From assembly GCA_902478885.1 (NCBI GenBank), contig CABSMS010000005.1, positions 1 through 39,672 on the forward strand: a stretch of DNA of 39,672 nucleotides, in the 5' to 3' direction. Made by a program: the position numbers and the translations under genes. Shown one piece after another: positions 18,218 to 26,377 of this stretch; positions within the stretch are counted from its first letter, which is position 1; every line of letters begins with the position of its first letter. The notes under the pieces were generated by a model. The model was given only the letters and a program-made list of their open reading frames with translations, did not search any database and was not told the origin of the DNA. This DNA comes from an uncultured Collinsella sp. Lineage in GTDB: Bacteria > Actinomycetota > Coriobacteriia > Coriobacteriales > Coriobacteriaceae.

Positions 18218-18803
18218 CCATGTGCTTGCCCCCGTCGTCTCGCTGGGTCCGGGAGAACGTATTGTTGTCTGGACCGCTGGTTGTTCAAAGCGTTGTGCCG
18301 GATGTATTTCGCCCCAATGGCGCAACCAGCTGCCCGAGCAGGATGTCGATGTTGATGAGCTTGCGCAGATGTTGCTCGATACCGCACGCGAGCACGGCGT
18401 ACATCGGCTGACGGTTTCGGGTGGAGATCCGCTCGAGCAGGCATCAGAGCTCGTGAAGCTGCTGGCAACGATCCGCTGCGCTTACGATGACATCCTCGTT
18501 TACACCGGATTTACGCTCGAAGAGCTGCCGCGAGCGATCGGCGCGGACGTGTGGGAGACGCTCAAGCCCCTCATCGATGTGCTGATTGACGGTCCGTACA
18601 TAGACGAGCTTAACGTGCCCGACTGTGTGCTGCGCGGTTCGACTAACCAGCGCGTAATCTACCTGAGCGACCGCCCACACGATGATTACGACCAGTATCT
18701 TCAGCGGCCTCGTCAGCTTCAAAACTATGTCCAGGACGGCACGGTTATCACCGTTGGTATTGCCGACCGTTACCACCATGAATTTTCTGCCAAGGAGGGT
18801 TAA
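18207..18803 (+). CDS. NrdG-like radical SAM activating enzyme
   Basis: The ATG at 18207 overlaps the end of the FHA gene; the 198-residue length is that of NrdG. The radical SAM motif is CX3CX2C (CSKRCAGC, C26, C30, C33), preceded by VVWTAGC as in NrdG. Other NrdG-type segments are LTVSGGDPLEQ, ILVYTGFTLEEL, IDVLIDGPYID and LRGSTNQRVIYL. In the known family this 4Fe-4S enzyme makes the glycyl radical of anaerobic ribonucleotide reductase. No NrdD or other glycyl-radical protein is encoded nearby, and the gene is locked into a kinase/FHA/AAA+ operon, so another target is likely. An alternative is a housekeeping activase captured by the operon. Confidence 0.88.
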   Translation: MFVSHVLAPVVSLGPGERIVVWTAGCSKRCAGCISPQWRNQLPEQDVDVDELAQMLLDTAREHGVHRLTVSGGDPLEQASELVKLLATIRCAYDDILVYTGFTLEELPRAIGADVWETLKPLIDVLIDGPYIDELNVPDCVLRGSTNQRVIYLSDRPHDDYDQYLQRPRQLQNYVQDGTVITVGIADRYHHEFSAKEG

Positions 18804-18806
18804 CAC

Positions 18807-20762
18807 ATGGCAACTGATTTCGAGCGCCAATCCTGGCAGCGCGAGATGCTCAACTTTAAAGGGGTGAAGAGCCTCTTTATCCTTGAGGGCAACGTGAACG
18901 ACAAGTATCCCGATGTGGTCGACGGCGGTCTTCAGTTCTCGGAGCTCGCCGAGGTCGTGCGCGGCCTTTTTGAAGACGCCAATGGCTCAGTTGAGTACAA
19001 CGTGGCATATTTCGATCCCATCCAGCTGTTCTCGAGCAGCATGGGCAACGTCGATTGCAAGCGCCTGGTGTCGCTGGCCCATGACGAGGCTTCCAAGAGC
19101 GACGACCGCATGATGGAGGCGAACGCCTGCATCGCCGATGGCCGCCAAGCATATGCCACCGAGCAGTCGAGCCTGCCATCATACGGCGAGGTTATCCGCT
19201 CAATGTTGCGCCTTAAATACAACGACAATCCCGATGGCGGCACCGAGGCTAAGCCGCTTTGCGTGATCGTCAACATGGCGTCGCGCCTGCTTGCATCCTC
19301 GACTGGCCTTATGCCCGACGAGACGCAGTTTTTCCTCAACTTGTACCTTGGCGCCAGCAAAGCACGCCTTATTAACCGCACGGCTGTCAACACGCTCATT
19401 CTGGTAACGGATAACGTGCGCAACCTGCCCGTGTGGTTTATCGAGGAGAACCCCTTCTTGCGCACCATCACGCTGCCGCATCCCGACCGCGACATGCGCG
19501 AAGCCTATATTCAGAGTAAGTTTGGCTTTAGTGAGGCGCTGTCCGATTCCGATGACCGCGCGGTGCGTCGCTTTATCGATACCACCGACGGCATGAGCGT
19601 TAAGGAGCTCGAGGGCCTGCAGCGCATGTATCAGCGCGATATGCAAAACGCCGATGCTTCCATCGAGGCCATCCTTCCCAAGCTCGTCGACGTCTACAAG
19701 TACGGTTTTCGCGAGAACAAATGGCAGCAGATGTTCGAGAAGCTCGAAGAGGATCCCGAGGCAAAGATCAAACGCCGCGTGAAGGGCCAGGACGAGGCCG
19801 TTGAGAAGGCCGTCACCGTGCTCAAGCGCTCCGTCATGGGCCTTTCGGGCGCCACCCATTCGTCTGGTTCCAAGCCCAAAGGCGTCCTGTTTTTGAGCGG
19901 TCCCACCGGTACCGGTAAGACTGAGATCGTTAAGGCCATTACGGAGCTCCTCTTTGGCGATGAGCGCAGCATGCTGCGTTTTGATATGTCCGAGTACGGT
20001 GCCGAGAACTCCGATCAAAAGCTCTTTGGCGCTCCTCCGGGATACGTGGGCTATGCCGAGGGCGGTCAGCTTACCAATGCGGTCAAGGCCAATCCGTTCT
20101 CGGTGGTTCTTTTCGACGAGATCGAGAAGGCAGCGCCGAGCATTATGGACAAGTTCCTGCAGATCCTCGAAGATGGCCGCCTGACCGATGGCCAGGGTAA
20201 TACCGTGTACTTCTCTGAGACGGTTATCTTCTTTACGAGCAACATCGGCTTTTCCAAGATTGAAATTGATGCGCAAGGCAACGAAGTTCGCAATACCATC
20301 GCGCCTAACACGCCCTATAACGAGATTTGCGAGCGCGTGCGCACCGAGATGGATCGCGAGTTTAAGCCCGAGTTCTTGGGTCGTATCGGCGACAACGTGG
20401 TGATCTTCAACTTTATCGACGACGCCGTGGCACTTCAGATCCTCAATTCCAAGATCGATGCCGTTAACCGCAACGTGCATAAGGCACAGCCCGATATTAC
20501 GGTTGAGGCGACCGATGCCGCCCGCGAGCTGCTGCACTCCATTGCCATGACGGACGCCGTCAAAGCCAAGGGCGGCCGTGGCATTGGCAACCTGGTGGAG
20601 AGCGGCTACCTTAACGGGCTTTCCGATTTTCTGTTTGAACACCGCGCCGAGTGGCGCGGTCGCCCCGGCATGGTGGCACGCGCCGTGCCGCAGGGCGAGG
20701 GCGACGATGCGCATATCGCGTTTGAGCTCGTGCCCGGATCGATGGGAGGCGATTGGCGATGA
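18807..20762 (+). CDS. ClpB/ClpC-type AAA+ ATPase with an N-terminal half lacking a P-loop
   Basis: 651 residues, with AAGGAGG before ATG 18807. The C-terminal half is a typical ClpA/B D2-type module: KGQDEAVEKAV, Walker A GPTGTGKT (about 365-372), Walker B VVLFDEIEKA (about 433), the pore-like GYVGY segment, sensor 1 VIFFTSNIG, and the EFLGRIGDNVVIF region before the small C-terminal domain. The N-terminal half (about 1-290) has an AAA-like order of strands (LFILEGNVND, CVIVNMASRLL, NTLILVTDNV, LRTITLPHPD) but no Walker A lysine. There is no ClpP-binding loop that I can recognise. It is probably a remodelling ATPase for partners encoded here. The stop overlaps the next start (ATGA). Confidence 0.9.
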   Translation: MATDFERQSWQREMLNFKGVKSLFILEGNVNDKYPDVVDGGLQFSELAEVVRGLFEDANGSVEYNVAYFDPIQLFSSSMGNVDCKRLVSLAHDEASKSDDRMMEANACIADGRQAYATEQSSLPSYGEVIRSMLRLKYNDNPDGGTEAKPLCVIVNMASRLLASSTGLMPDETQFFLNLYLGASKARLINRTAVNTLILVTDNVRNLPVWFIEENPFLRTITLPHPDRDMREAYIQSKFGFSEALSDSDDRAVRRFIDTTDGMSVKELEGLQRMYQRDMQNADASIEAILPKLVDVYKYGFRENKWQQMFEKLEEDPEAKIKRRVKGQDEAVEKAVTVLKRSVMGLSGATHSSGSKPKGVLFLSGPTGTGKTEIVKAITELLFGDERSMLRFDMSEYGAENSDQKLFGAPPGYVGYAEGGQLTNAVKANPFSVVLFDEIEKAAPSIMDKFLQILEDGRLTDGQGNTVYFSETVIFFTSNIGFSKIEIDAQGNEVRNTIAPNTPYNEICERVRTEMDREFKPEFLGRIGDNVVIFNFIDDAVALQILNSKIDAVNRNVHKAQPDITVEATDAARELLHSIAMTDAVKAKGGRGIGNLVESGYLNGLSDFLFEHRAEWRGRPGMVARAVPQGEGDDAHIAFELVPGSMGGDWR

Positions 20763-21520
20763 CGAAGTTTATCGCTGCAGCAAAAACTCAAGCGGGAACC
20801 AATCACCCCGTCAACGAGGACCGTTTGCTTCTTGACGGTAACGTCCTTTGCTATGGTCTGGTGGGCGATTGCGAGCGCGAGATGGGCTGCATGGCAGTCT
20901 TTGACGGCGTGAGCGAAGGCGGGCACGGAGCGGCCGCCTCGACGCTCGCTGCTCAGGCGTTTGCACAGGCTGTGCGCGTCTTTGATGCCGATGCCGTCAA
21001 CGCGTTACAGGAGCGCCTACGCATGGCGGGCGAGCGAGCCGAGAACGATGTTGAGACGTATGCTGCTCGCTATGGACTGTCTGTTGCTGCATCCACGGTT
21101 GCTGGCCTCGTGGTTGCTCCTGACGGGCACGGTGCTGTTTTTAATGCCGGCGATTCTCGCGTGTACCGACTGCGTGGCGGTGTGCTTGCCGTGCTTAGCT
21201 GTGACCACACGCCTGAGCGGCGCGTGGGCGGCGTTGGCGCTGAATACAGAGACGATGCTGTTTCGCATTGTATTGAGCTCGCGATTGGACTCAATCAGGG
21301 CGGTCGCAATCTTGAGGTCAAGACGACCGTGATGCTTTCGGGCGATCGCTATCTGATCTGTTCCGATGGTATTGATGGGCAGATTACGCAGGAGCGTTTG
21401 CAGCAGATGCTTGCGAGCGATTCGACATGTGCGCAGTTGTGCGAAGAGCTATATGCCGAGGCTCGGGTGAACGGCTCGACGGACGATGCGACGCTGATTG
21501 TAATTGAAGTGGGGGAGTAG
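20759..21520 (+). CDS. PP2C-family Ser/Thr protein phosphatase
   Basis: 253 residues from ATG 20759, which overlaps the AAA+ stop; GGGAGG lies 9 bases upstream. PP2C metal-site motifs are present in order: NEDRLLLD near the start, the VFDGVSEGGHG motif, NAGDSRVYRLRGG, CSDGIDG and the final STDDATLIVIEV. A cysteine-rich insert, CEREMGCMAVFDG, replaces the usual short first strand pair. It is a soluble cytoplasmic enzyme that should remove phosphates placed by the operon kinases, with Mn2+/Mg2+ as cofactor. It is placed directly between the AAA+ gene and the large kinase, with 2 bases to the kinase gene. Confidence 0.95.
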   Translation: MTKFIAAAKTQAGTNHPVNEDRLLLDGNVLCYGLVGDCEREMGCMAVFDGVSEGGHGAAASTLAAQAFAQAVRVFDADAVNALQERLRMAGERAENDVETYAARYGLSVAASTVAGLVVAPDGHGAVFNAGDSRVYRLRGGVLAVLSCDHTPERRVGGVGAEYRDDAVSHCIELAIGLNQGGRNLEVKTTVMLSGDRYLICSDGIDGQITQERLQQMLASDSTCAQLCEELYAEARVNGSTDDATLIVIEVGE

Positions 21521-21522
21521 CC

Positions 21523-24500
21523 ATGTCTGATGAGACGATTACGGTACACCGAGATGGCGGCAATGACAATGATGAGACCGTAACGGTGCGCCGCGGGAAT
21601 GCGCCCGTAGGGGGAGAGACGGTTACCGTGAACCGTGGCGACCAGGCTTCTGCGCCTGGAGAGACCGTGACAGTGCGTCGAGCCGACGCTCCGGCATCTG
21701 GCGAAACGGTCACCGTCCGCCGCGACGGTACGCCATCGACAAACGAAACCGTAACGGTGCATCGCCCGATGACCGAATCGAATGGTGAAACGGTAACGGT
21801 TACGAGGCCGTCTGTCAGTGCTCCCGCCGACGGCAAGACCGTTACTGTTTTACGCTCTGGTACTTCTTCGGCAGGCGAAACTGTCACGGTGCCGCGCACT
21901 GCGAGCCCCGACGGTCAGACTGTGACCGTCTCGCGCGGCGTCACGGCCAGTCCCAACGGCGAAACGGTGACCGTTTCTCGTGGGGGCGCACATGCTGCCG
22001 CTGCATCTGCCTCGCCTTTTGTTGCAGAGGATGCGACGGTTGTCTCGAATGACGGGCAGCAGTTTATTATTCATTTGGGACAGGTCGTTGGCCATGGCGG
22101 TCAATCTAGCATTGTTGCTGCCGAGCGGGTGAGCGATGGTTTGGCATGCGTTGCCAAGGTCTTTAAGCCTCTTGTGGGCGCCGAGCGTTCGGCATATCAA
22201 AAGGTGGTAAGCGCCGTAATGGGGCTTAATGGCCGCCCCGTGTCTCAAACGCATCTGCTGCCCATCTTTGCCTATCTGCACCAGGGCCTGAGCGCGACCG
22301 AAGTGGGGGCTGCGGCTCCTCAACTGTGGGATGTTTCCATTACGCCGCTGGCCACATGCCTTTTTGATCGTCCCCGTAGCAAGAATATGGTTAAGAGCCG
22401 TGCGATTCCCGAGCTCAGCCAGGCAATTGAGCTGCTCCATACCGAGCTCGGCATTGTCCATCGTGACATTAAGCCTCAGAACGTCTACCTGTATGACAAG
22501 CAGATCGTGCTTGGAGATTATGGCTCCGCCCGCTCGCTTGCCGGATTTGACAGCCGACTGACGAACACCATGACGCGCTCCGATGGCTATACGCCTGGTC
22601 GTGGCGGCATGGTCGACCCTCGTAACGACTGGTATTCGTTTGGCTATACAATCTGGACGCTCTACGAAAACAATGTCCACCCGCTGCAGGAGTTCATAGA
22701 CGACAATACGCTTTCCGATCGCCAAGAGACGGGTGAGCCTGCGGACTTTAACCATCCAGATGATGCAACCCTGGGAAACCTCCTCAAGGGCCTGACGTTT
22801 GAGCTTTCGGGCGAGCGTTTTGGCTACGAAGAAGTCAAAGACTGGATGGCCGACCCAGATAATTTCTATCGTAAGCTTCCCACCATGGACGCCGGCAGTG
22901 CTCGCAAGCCTTACGAGTTTGCGGGCAAGCAGTATAGCGATCCGGTGTTGCTCGCTCGAGCGCTGTCCTCCAATTGGGACGAGGCTAAACTTCGCATGAG
23001 CCAACAGCAGCTCGAAAACCTGATGGGCGACTGGGGTGAAAATGACCTGCAGACTAGGATTCACCAGTTAGTCGAAGAGGATATCCAGACAGCGTCCAAT
23101 CCCGACCTGGCGCTCGCTTGCGTAATCTATGAGATGTCCAACGGCAAGATTATGTCGTGGCGCGGCGAGGATGTCTCGCTGACTAATGCACCCGATGCTT
23201 TGCCGGCGCGTATTGCATCGATGGCTGTGGATACAATTGATCGCTATGCTCGGCAGTCAGGTCTTGATGGCACAAATTCATCTGGCGTGTTGCCCTCTGG
23301 ATTCCTCTCGCTCGTCTTATCTCGGGAAGCAAACGCCGACAGTCAAAGGGTTCGTTTGGCCTCCGATATTCACAGTCTTGAGCTTCTTGCTCGTCAATCG
23401 GACGACCCGCATTTTGCGGCCTGCCTATTTAAGGGCTTGTTGACGTCCAGTGAAAACAAGCATGCTATGGCCCAGGGTGCGCTTAAGTCGGTATTGCGGC
23501 AACCCTCTGCATTCTTTGGCGTCTGTTCGTCTTCTCGATCGCTCGATGAGTTTTTGCTCTATTTTGCCGGCGATGTTGATATGTCAGCAATCATCGCTGC
23601 TCGCGATGGGGCAAATGCCGAGGGCGGCATAGACACCGACGTTGTCCTTGTCTTTATGGATAAGGTCGCCGACGATAAGGCCGCCGTGCGCTCGTTTTAT
23701 CGAAAGTATGGAAACTATGCTGCCTGGATTTGGCTTTCTGGCCATACCGACTTATATGAAACGATGCAGGGTTCGACAGGTGAAGCTGCGGTTATCGTGC
23801 TTCGTGGACTTAATCCGGCAATGGATGCGCCCGTCTCGACACTTGTTAAGTTGGGCAGCAACGCCCGTCTTGAGGGCATTAAGCTTCGAGGCGACATGGA
23901 ATCTACGCCAGTTCCATATATTCTGGGCTGGGAACTTGATGAACGTTTTGGAACTCGCCCCATCGCGATGGGATCACTGTTCTGTGCTCAGGTAAAGGAT
24001 GATGTCGTGCCGCGTGGGTACGTTTCTGACCTCTTGACCTCTTGTGAGGACCATGGCGTGCTCGACATCCTTGAGATTAGGCTTTTGGCGGATGTCGATA
24101 GCCTGCCGTCCGCGGCATATTCACAATATTTGGATGACGCTCGCGGAGTTGCCGATGGAAAGCTGAAGGCCGCTATCGAAACGGACACGCGTGAATACGG
24201 TGTCGTCAAGGGTATCGCTGACAGCGATGCTCAGATTGCTGCTGTAAAGAAGGAGCAGCGGAACGTTCTCATTACTACCATTGCCGTTGCGCTTCTCTAT
24301 CTCCTTATTATTAAGTGTGCCCGCGGCGCATTCGGTCAGCTTATTGTTTCACTTGGAACGTTTGGCCCTCTCGTTGTCGTCTTCTTGGTGTTGGCATTTT
24401 TGGGCTCTTTCGGCTTCCTTGCACTCAATGTGCTCCGTTCTTTTTCTGCCGTTGATCGTGTCTCGGGTCTCGAAGATGCTCTGGATTCAAACGCTGCTGC

Positions 24501-25671
24501 CTTAGAGGGCTATTTGGTCAAGTTGGTCGATTTCGACGGACGCAATGACAAAATTACTGAAATTCTGTCAGTTCAGTCGGGAGATGCCGCATTGACCGAT
24601 GCGCGTAAGCCGCTGTTCTCGACAGGGCGTCATTCTGTGTCGTTTTATACCGATCCCGAAGTCATGGATCGATTCGGACGTCTTGCTGGCAGATTGGTGC
24701 TCATCACGGCACTCATCGTTAGCGCGTTTGGCTTTATGGGGTCAATGTATGTCGATGGCGATGTGTATGCGAGGGTAGAAGTCTTAATTGCGGTTTGCTT
24801 CGGTTTGATGATCGTATTGATCGTGTTTGGCGAGGATGCACATCCTGGCAGTGCTCAAGCGCTGCGTTCGTGGCTTTACATGTGGATACCTCCGATACTC
24901 ATTGAGTTTTTACTTTCTGGGGTTGTCTCGTTTGCCAACTTCCTGAGCCTTTTCGGTTTCATTTTCCTCTTGCTTGCTTTTGTAATTAGCGTTATTGCAT
25001 TCGTGTTTTTCCGTGGTTTGGAAAAATGGGATGATCTCCAATCGCGGAAAAAGCAGTCGCCGATTGCCCAGCCGATTGCTGCTCAGCAGAACACTGCTAA
25101 ACAAGACAACATTCCGCAGAATGGCGTTCAGAATTCCAGCACTGGAATGAAGACGGATTACAAGGCGCCTGTTAGTCATGTTTACGCTTCTGGCAGTGCT
25201 GCGTCTGCCGGTCGTACGGGCAATGCTTCTGCTGCGAAAAAGGAAACAGCGAATGCTAAGAAGTCCAGTTCTGGAGTGAAAGGCAAAAAGGAACCGAACG
25301 CTATTGGATACGGCACCTATGATCAGATGCCTTGCCGTATCGACATCTATGCTAACTACATCAAGATCATTCATACCTCGATGTATTCTGGAAGGCGCGA
25401 TTTAGACAAATATAAATCCGTAGTTAAATCGGGGAAAACGTCTGACTTGGACAAGGCGTTTAATAGGCCTTACGCTGGAAATGCAATCAATATTCCAGCA
25501 AACGCGCTCACTAATTGGCTTCGCGTGCCTGGCATCACCAATAGCCCCGAATTTACGTTTGACCGAAAAAATCGTGAGCTGCACACTCGCGTGCAACACA
25601 CGATTCAGGTTTTTTCGCCGGGTTTCGACGAGGTACTCGAAGACTTTGCAGACTCTCATTTCCATTACTGA
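21523..25671 (+). CDS. Large multi-span Ser/Thr kinase with eleven N-terminal ETVTV repeats
   Basis: 1382 residues. Residues 1-155 hold eleven copies of a motif close to (G/D/N)ETVTVxR, separated by 6-9 variable residues. The kinase follows (about 185-440): glycine loop VVGHGGQSS, VAKVFKP lysine, HRDIKPQNVYL (near 313), DYG in place of DFG (LGDYGSAR) and DPRNDWYSFGYTIW. A long helical middle region comes next. About six membrane helices lie in three groups near 914-970, 1055-1105 and 1116-1165. A C-terminal cytoplasmic-type domain (about 1260-1382, IGYGTYDQMPCRIDIY...INIPANALTNWL) is shared with the next gene product. The ETVTV units look like FHA-docking phospho-acceptor sites (inference). 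It is the largest protein of the operon. Confidence 0.93.
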   Translation: MSDETITVHRDGGNDNDETVTVRRGNAPVGGETVTVNRGDQASAPGETVTVRRADAPASGETVTVRRDGTPSTNETVTVHRPMTESNGETVTVTRPSVSAPADGKTVTVLRSGTSSAGETVTVPRTASPDGQTVTVSRGVTASPNGETVTVSRGGAHAAAASASPFVAEDATVVSNDGQQFIIHLGQVVGHGGQSSIVAAERVSDGLACVAKVFKPLVGAERSAYQKVVSAVMGLNGRPVSQTHLLPIFAYLHQGLSATEVGAAAPQLWDVSITPLATCLFDRPRSKNMVKSRAIPELSQAIELLHTELGIVHRDIKPQNVYLYDKQIVLGDYGSARSLAGFDSRLTNTMTRSDGYTPGRGGMVDPRNDWYSFGYTIWTLYENNVHPLQEFIDDNTLSDRQETGEPADFNHPDDATLGNLLKGLTFELSGERFGYEEVKDWMADPDNFYRKLPTMDAGSARKPYEFAGKQYSDPVLLARALSSNWDEAKLRMSQQQLENLMGDWGENDLQTRIHQLVEEDIQTASNPDLALACVIYEMSNGKIMSWRGEDVSLTNAPDALPARIASMAVDTIDRYARQSGLDGTNSSGVLPSGFLSLVLSREANADSQRVRLASDIHSLELLARQSDDPHFAACLFKGLLTSSENKHAMAQGALKSVLRQPSAFFGVCSSSRSLDEFLLYFAGDVDMSAIIAARDGANAEGGIDTDVVLVFMDKVADDKAAVRSFYRKYGNYAAWIWLSGHTDLYETMQGSTGEAAVIVLRGLNPAMDAPVSTLVKLGSNARLEGIKLRGDMESTPVPYILGWELDERFGTRPIAMGSLFCAQVKDDVVPRGYVSDLLTSCEDHGVLDILEIRLLADVDSLPSAAYSQYLDDARGVADGKLKAAIETDTREYGVVKGIADSDAQIAAVKKEQRNVLITTIAVALLYLLIIKCARGAFGQLIVSLGTFGPLVVVFLVLAFLGSFGFLALNVLRSFSAVDRVSGLEDALDSNAAALEGYLVKLVDFDGRNDKITEILSVQSGDAALTDARKPLFSTGRHSVSFYTDPEVMDRFGRLAGRLVLITALIVSAFGFMGSMYVDGDVYARVEVLIAVCFGLMIVLIVFGEDAHPGSAQALRSWLYMWIPPILIEFLLSGVVSFANFLSLFGFIFLLLAFVISVIAFVFFRGLEKWDDLQSRKKQSPIAQPIAAQQNTAKQDNIPQNGVQNSSTGMKTDYKAPVSHVYASGSAASAGRTGNASAAKKETANAKKSSSGVKGKKEPNAIGYGTYDQMPCRIDIYANYIKIIHTSMYSGRRDLDKYKSVVKSGKTSDLDKAFNRPYAGNAINIPANALTNWLRVPGITNSPEFTFDRKNRELHTRVQHTIQVFSPGFDEVLEDFADSHFHY
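21529..21993 (+). repeat. Eleven tandem coding repeats for the ETVTVxR motif
   Basis: DNA for GAGAC(C/G)GT(A/T/C)AC(G/C)GT-type units recurs about every 39-48 bp in the 5' end of the large kinase gene. Variation at third codon positions shows the protein motif is under selection, not only the DNA. Spacer residues are unrelated between copies and rich in Ala, Pro, Ser and Gly. Confidence 0.9.
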
Positions 25672-25744
25672 TGAGGGCAGAAGAAAATACCCATGCGTCC
25701 GTTGGGGAGGGCCCCGATTGGCGAGACGATAGTTTGGATGAATT

Positions 25745-26356
25745 ATGCCGACGTTAAACTTGGGAAATATGTTTGGAAACTCCGGTAACGATAGGAATCG
25801 TAACGGGGGCTCTCAACAACAGGGCTCCAATGCTCAGCGAGCAGGTGGGCAGCTTCACGATGTTGAGCGGCTGGTTATGGGGGGCCGCGAGGCTATTGCT
25901 AATAGCGCCGAGGCGCAGCGCCAACGACGCCGCCTTGCCGAGAGCATGGCTAGGAAAGATGCGGTGTACGGAACCGTCATCGACCAGGGATACGGAACGT
26001 ACGATGGAAGGCCCTGTTCGATTAGATTGTACGAAAACCGCATCGAGATTGTTGCAAAACGCGAAGGCTCGACGCTGGACAATCATCCGGTGGTCAAGTC
26101 GCTTGTTCCCGGCCTTGGCAAAAGCAAGGCTGTTGCGGGAAGGATTCTTGCTCCGGGAAATTCAAACCCGCCAATCGTCATCCCCGCCAATGCCATGACA
26201 GGTTTTCAGCAAGTGGCATGGGGGATGTTCCCGACGTTTGTATTCATGCGAAGGGATCCCGTGACGAGGAAGCGAGAGACCCACACGATTAAGGCTATGA
26301 CTAGAGAGCTTGGCTATTCGTTAGAGCGTTTTGGCGCTATGCATTACCACTTCTGA
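25745..26356 (+). CDS. Stand-alone GYGTYD-domain protein
   Basis: 203 residues. An N-terminal Gly/Asn/Gln-rich flexible stretch (residues 1-35) and a basic helix are followed by a domain of about 125 residues starting near 80 (IDQGYGTYDGRPCSIRLYEN). This domain aligns by eye with the C-terminus of the preceding large kinase: GYGTYD, PC, I, Y, I and then IPANAMT. It ends MHYHF, compared with SHFHY in the kinase. The function of the domain is unknown to me. The ATG at 25745 has only a weak upstream site; ATG 25769 is an alternative. The 73-bp gap after the kinase gene holds nothing obvious, so co-transcription is likely. Confidence 0.85.
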   Translation: MPTLNLGNMFGNSGNDRNRNGGSQQQGSNAQRAGGQLHDVERLVMGGREAIANSAEAQRQRRRLAESMARKDAVYGTVIDQGYGTYDGRPCSIRLYENRIEIVAKREGSTLDNHPVVKSLVPGLGKSKAVAGRILAPGNSNPPIVIPANAMTGFQQVAWGMFPTFVFMRRDPVTRKRETHTIKAMTRELGYSLERFGAMHYHF

Positions 26357-26377
26357 TGATATGTGAGGATATAGATA

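Noticed and set aside
19200..20714. Long minus-strand open frame opposite the AAA+ gene
   Set aside because: The plus strand encodes Walker A and B motifs; the antisense protein has no recognisable domain and is low in complexity.
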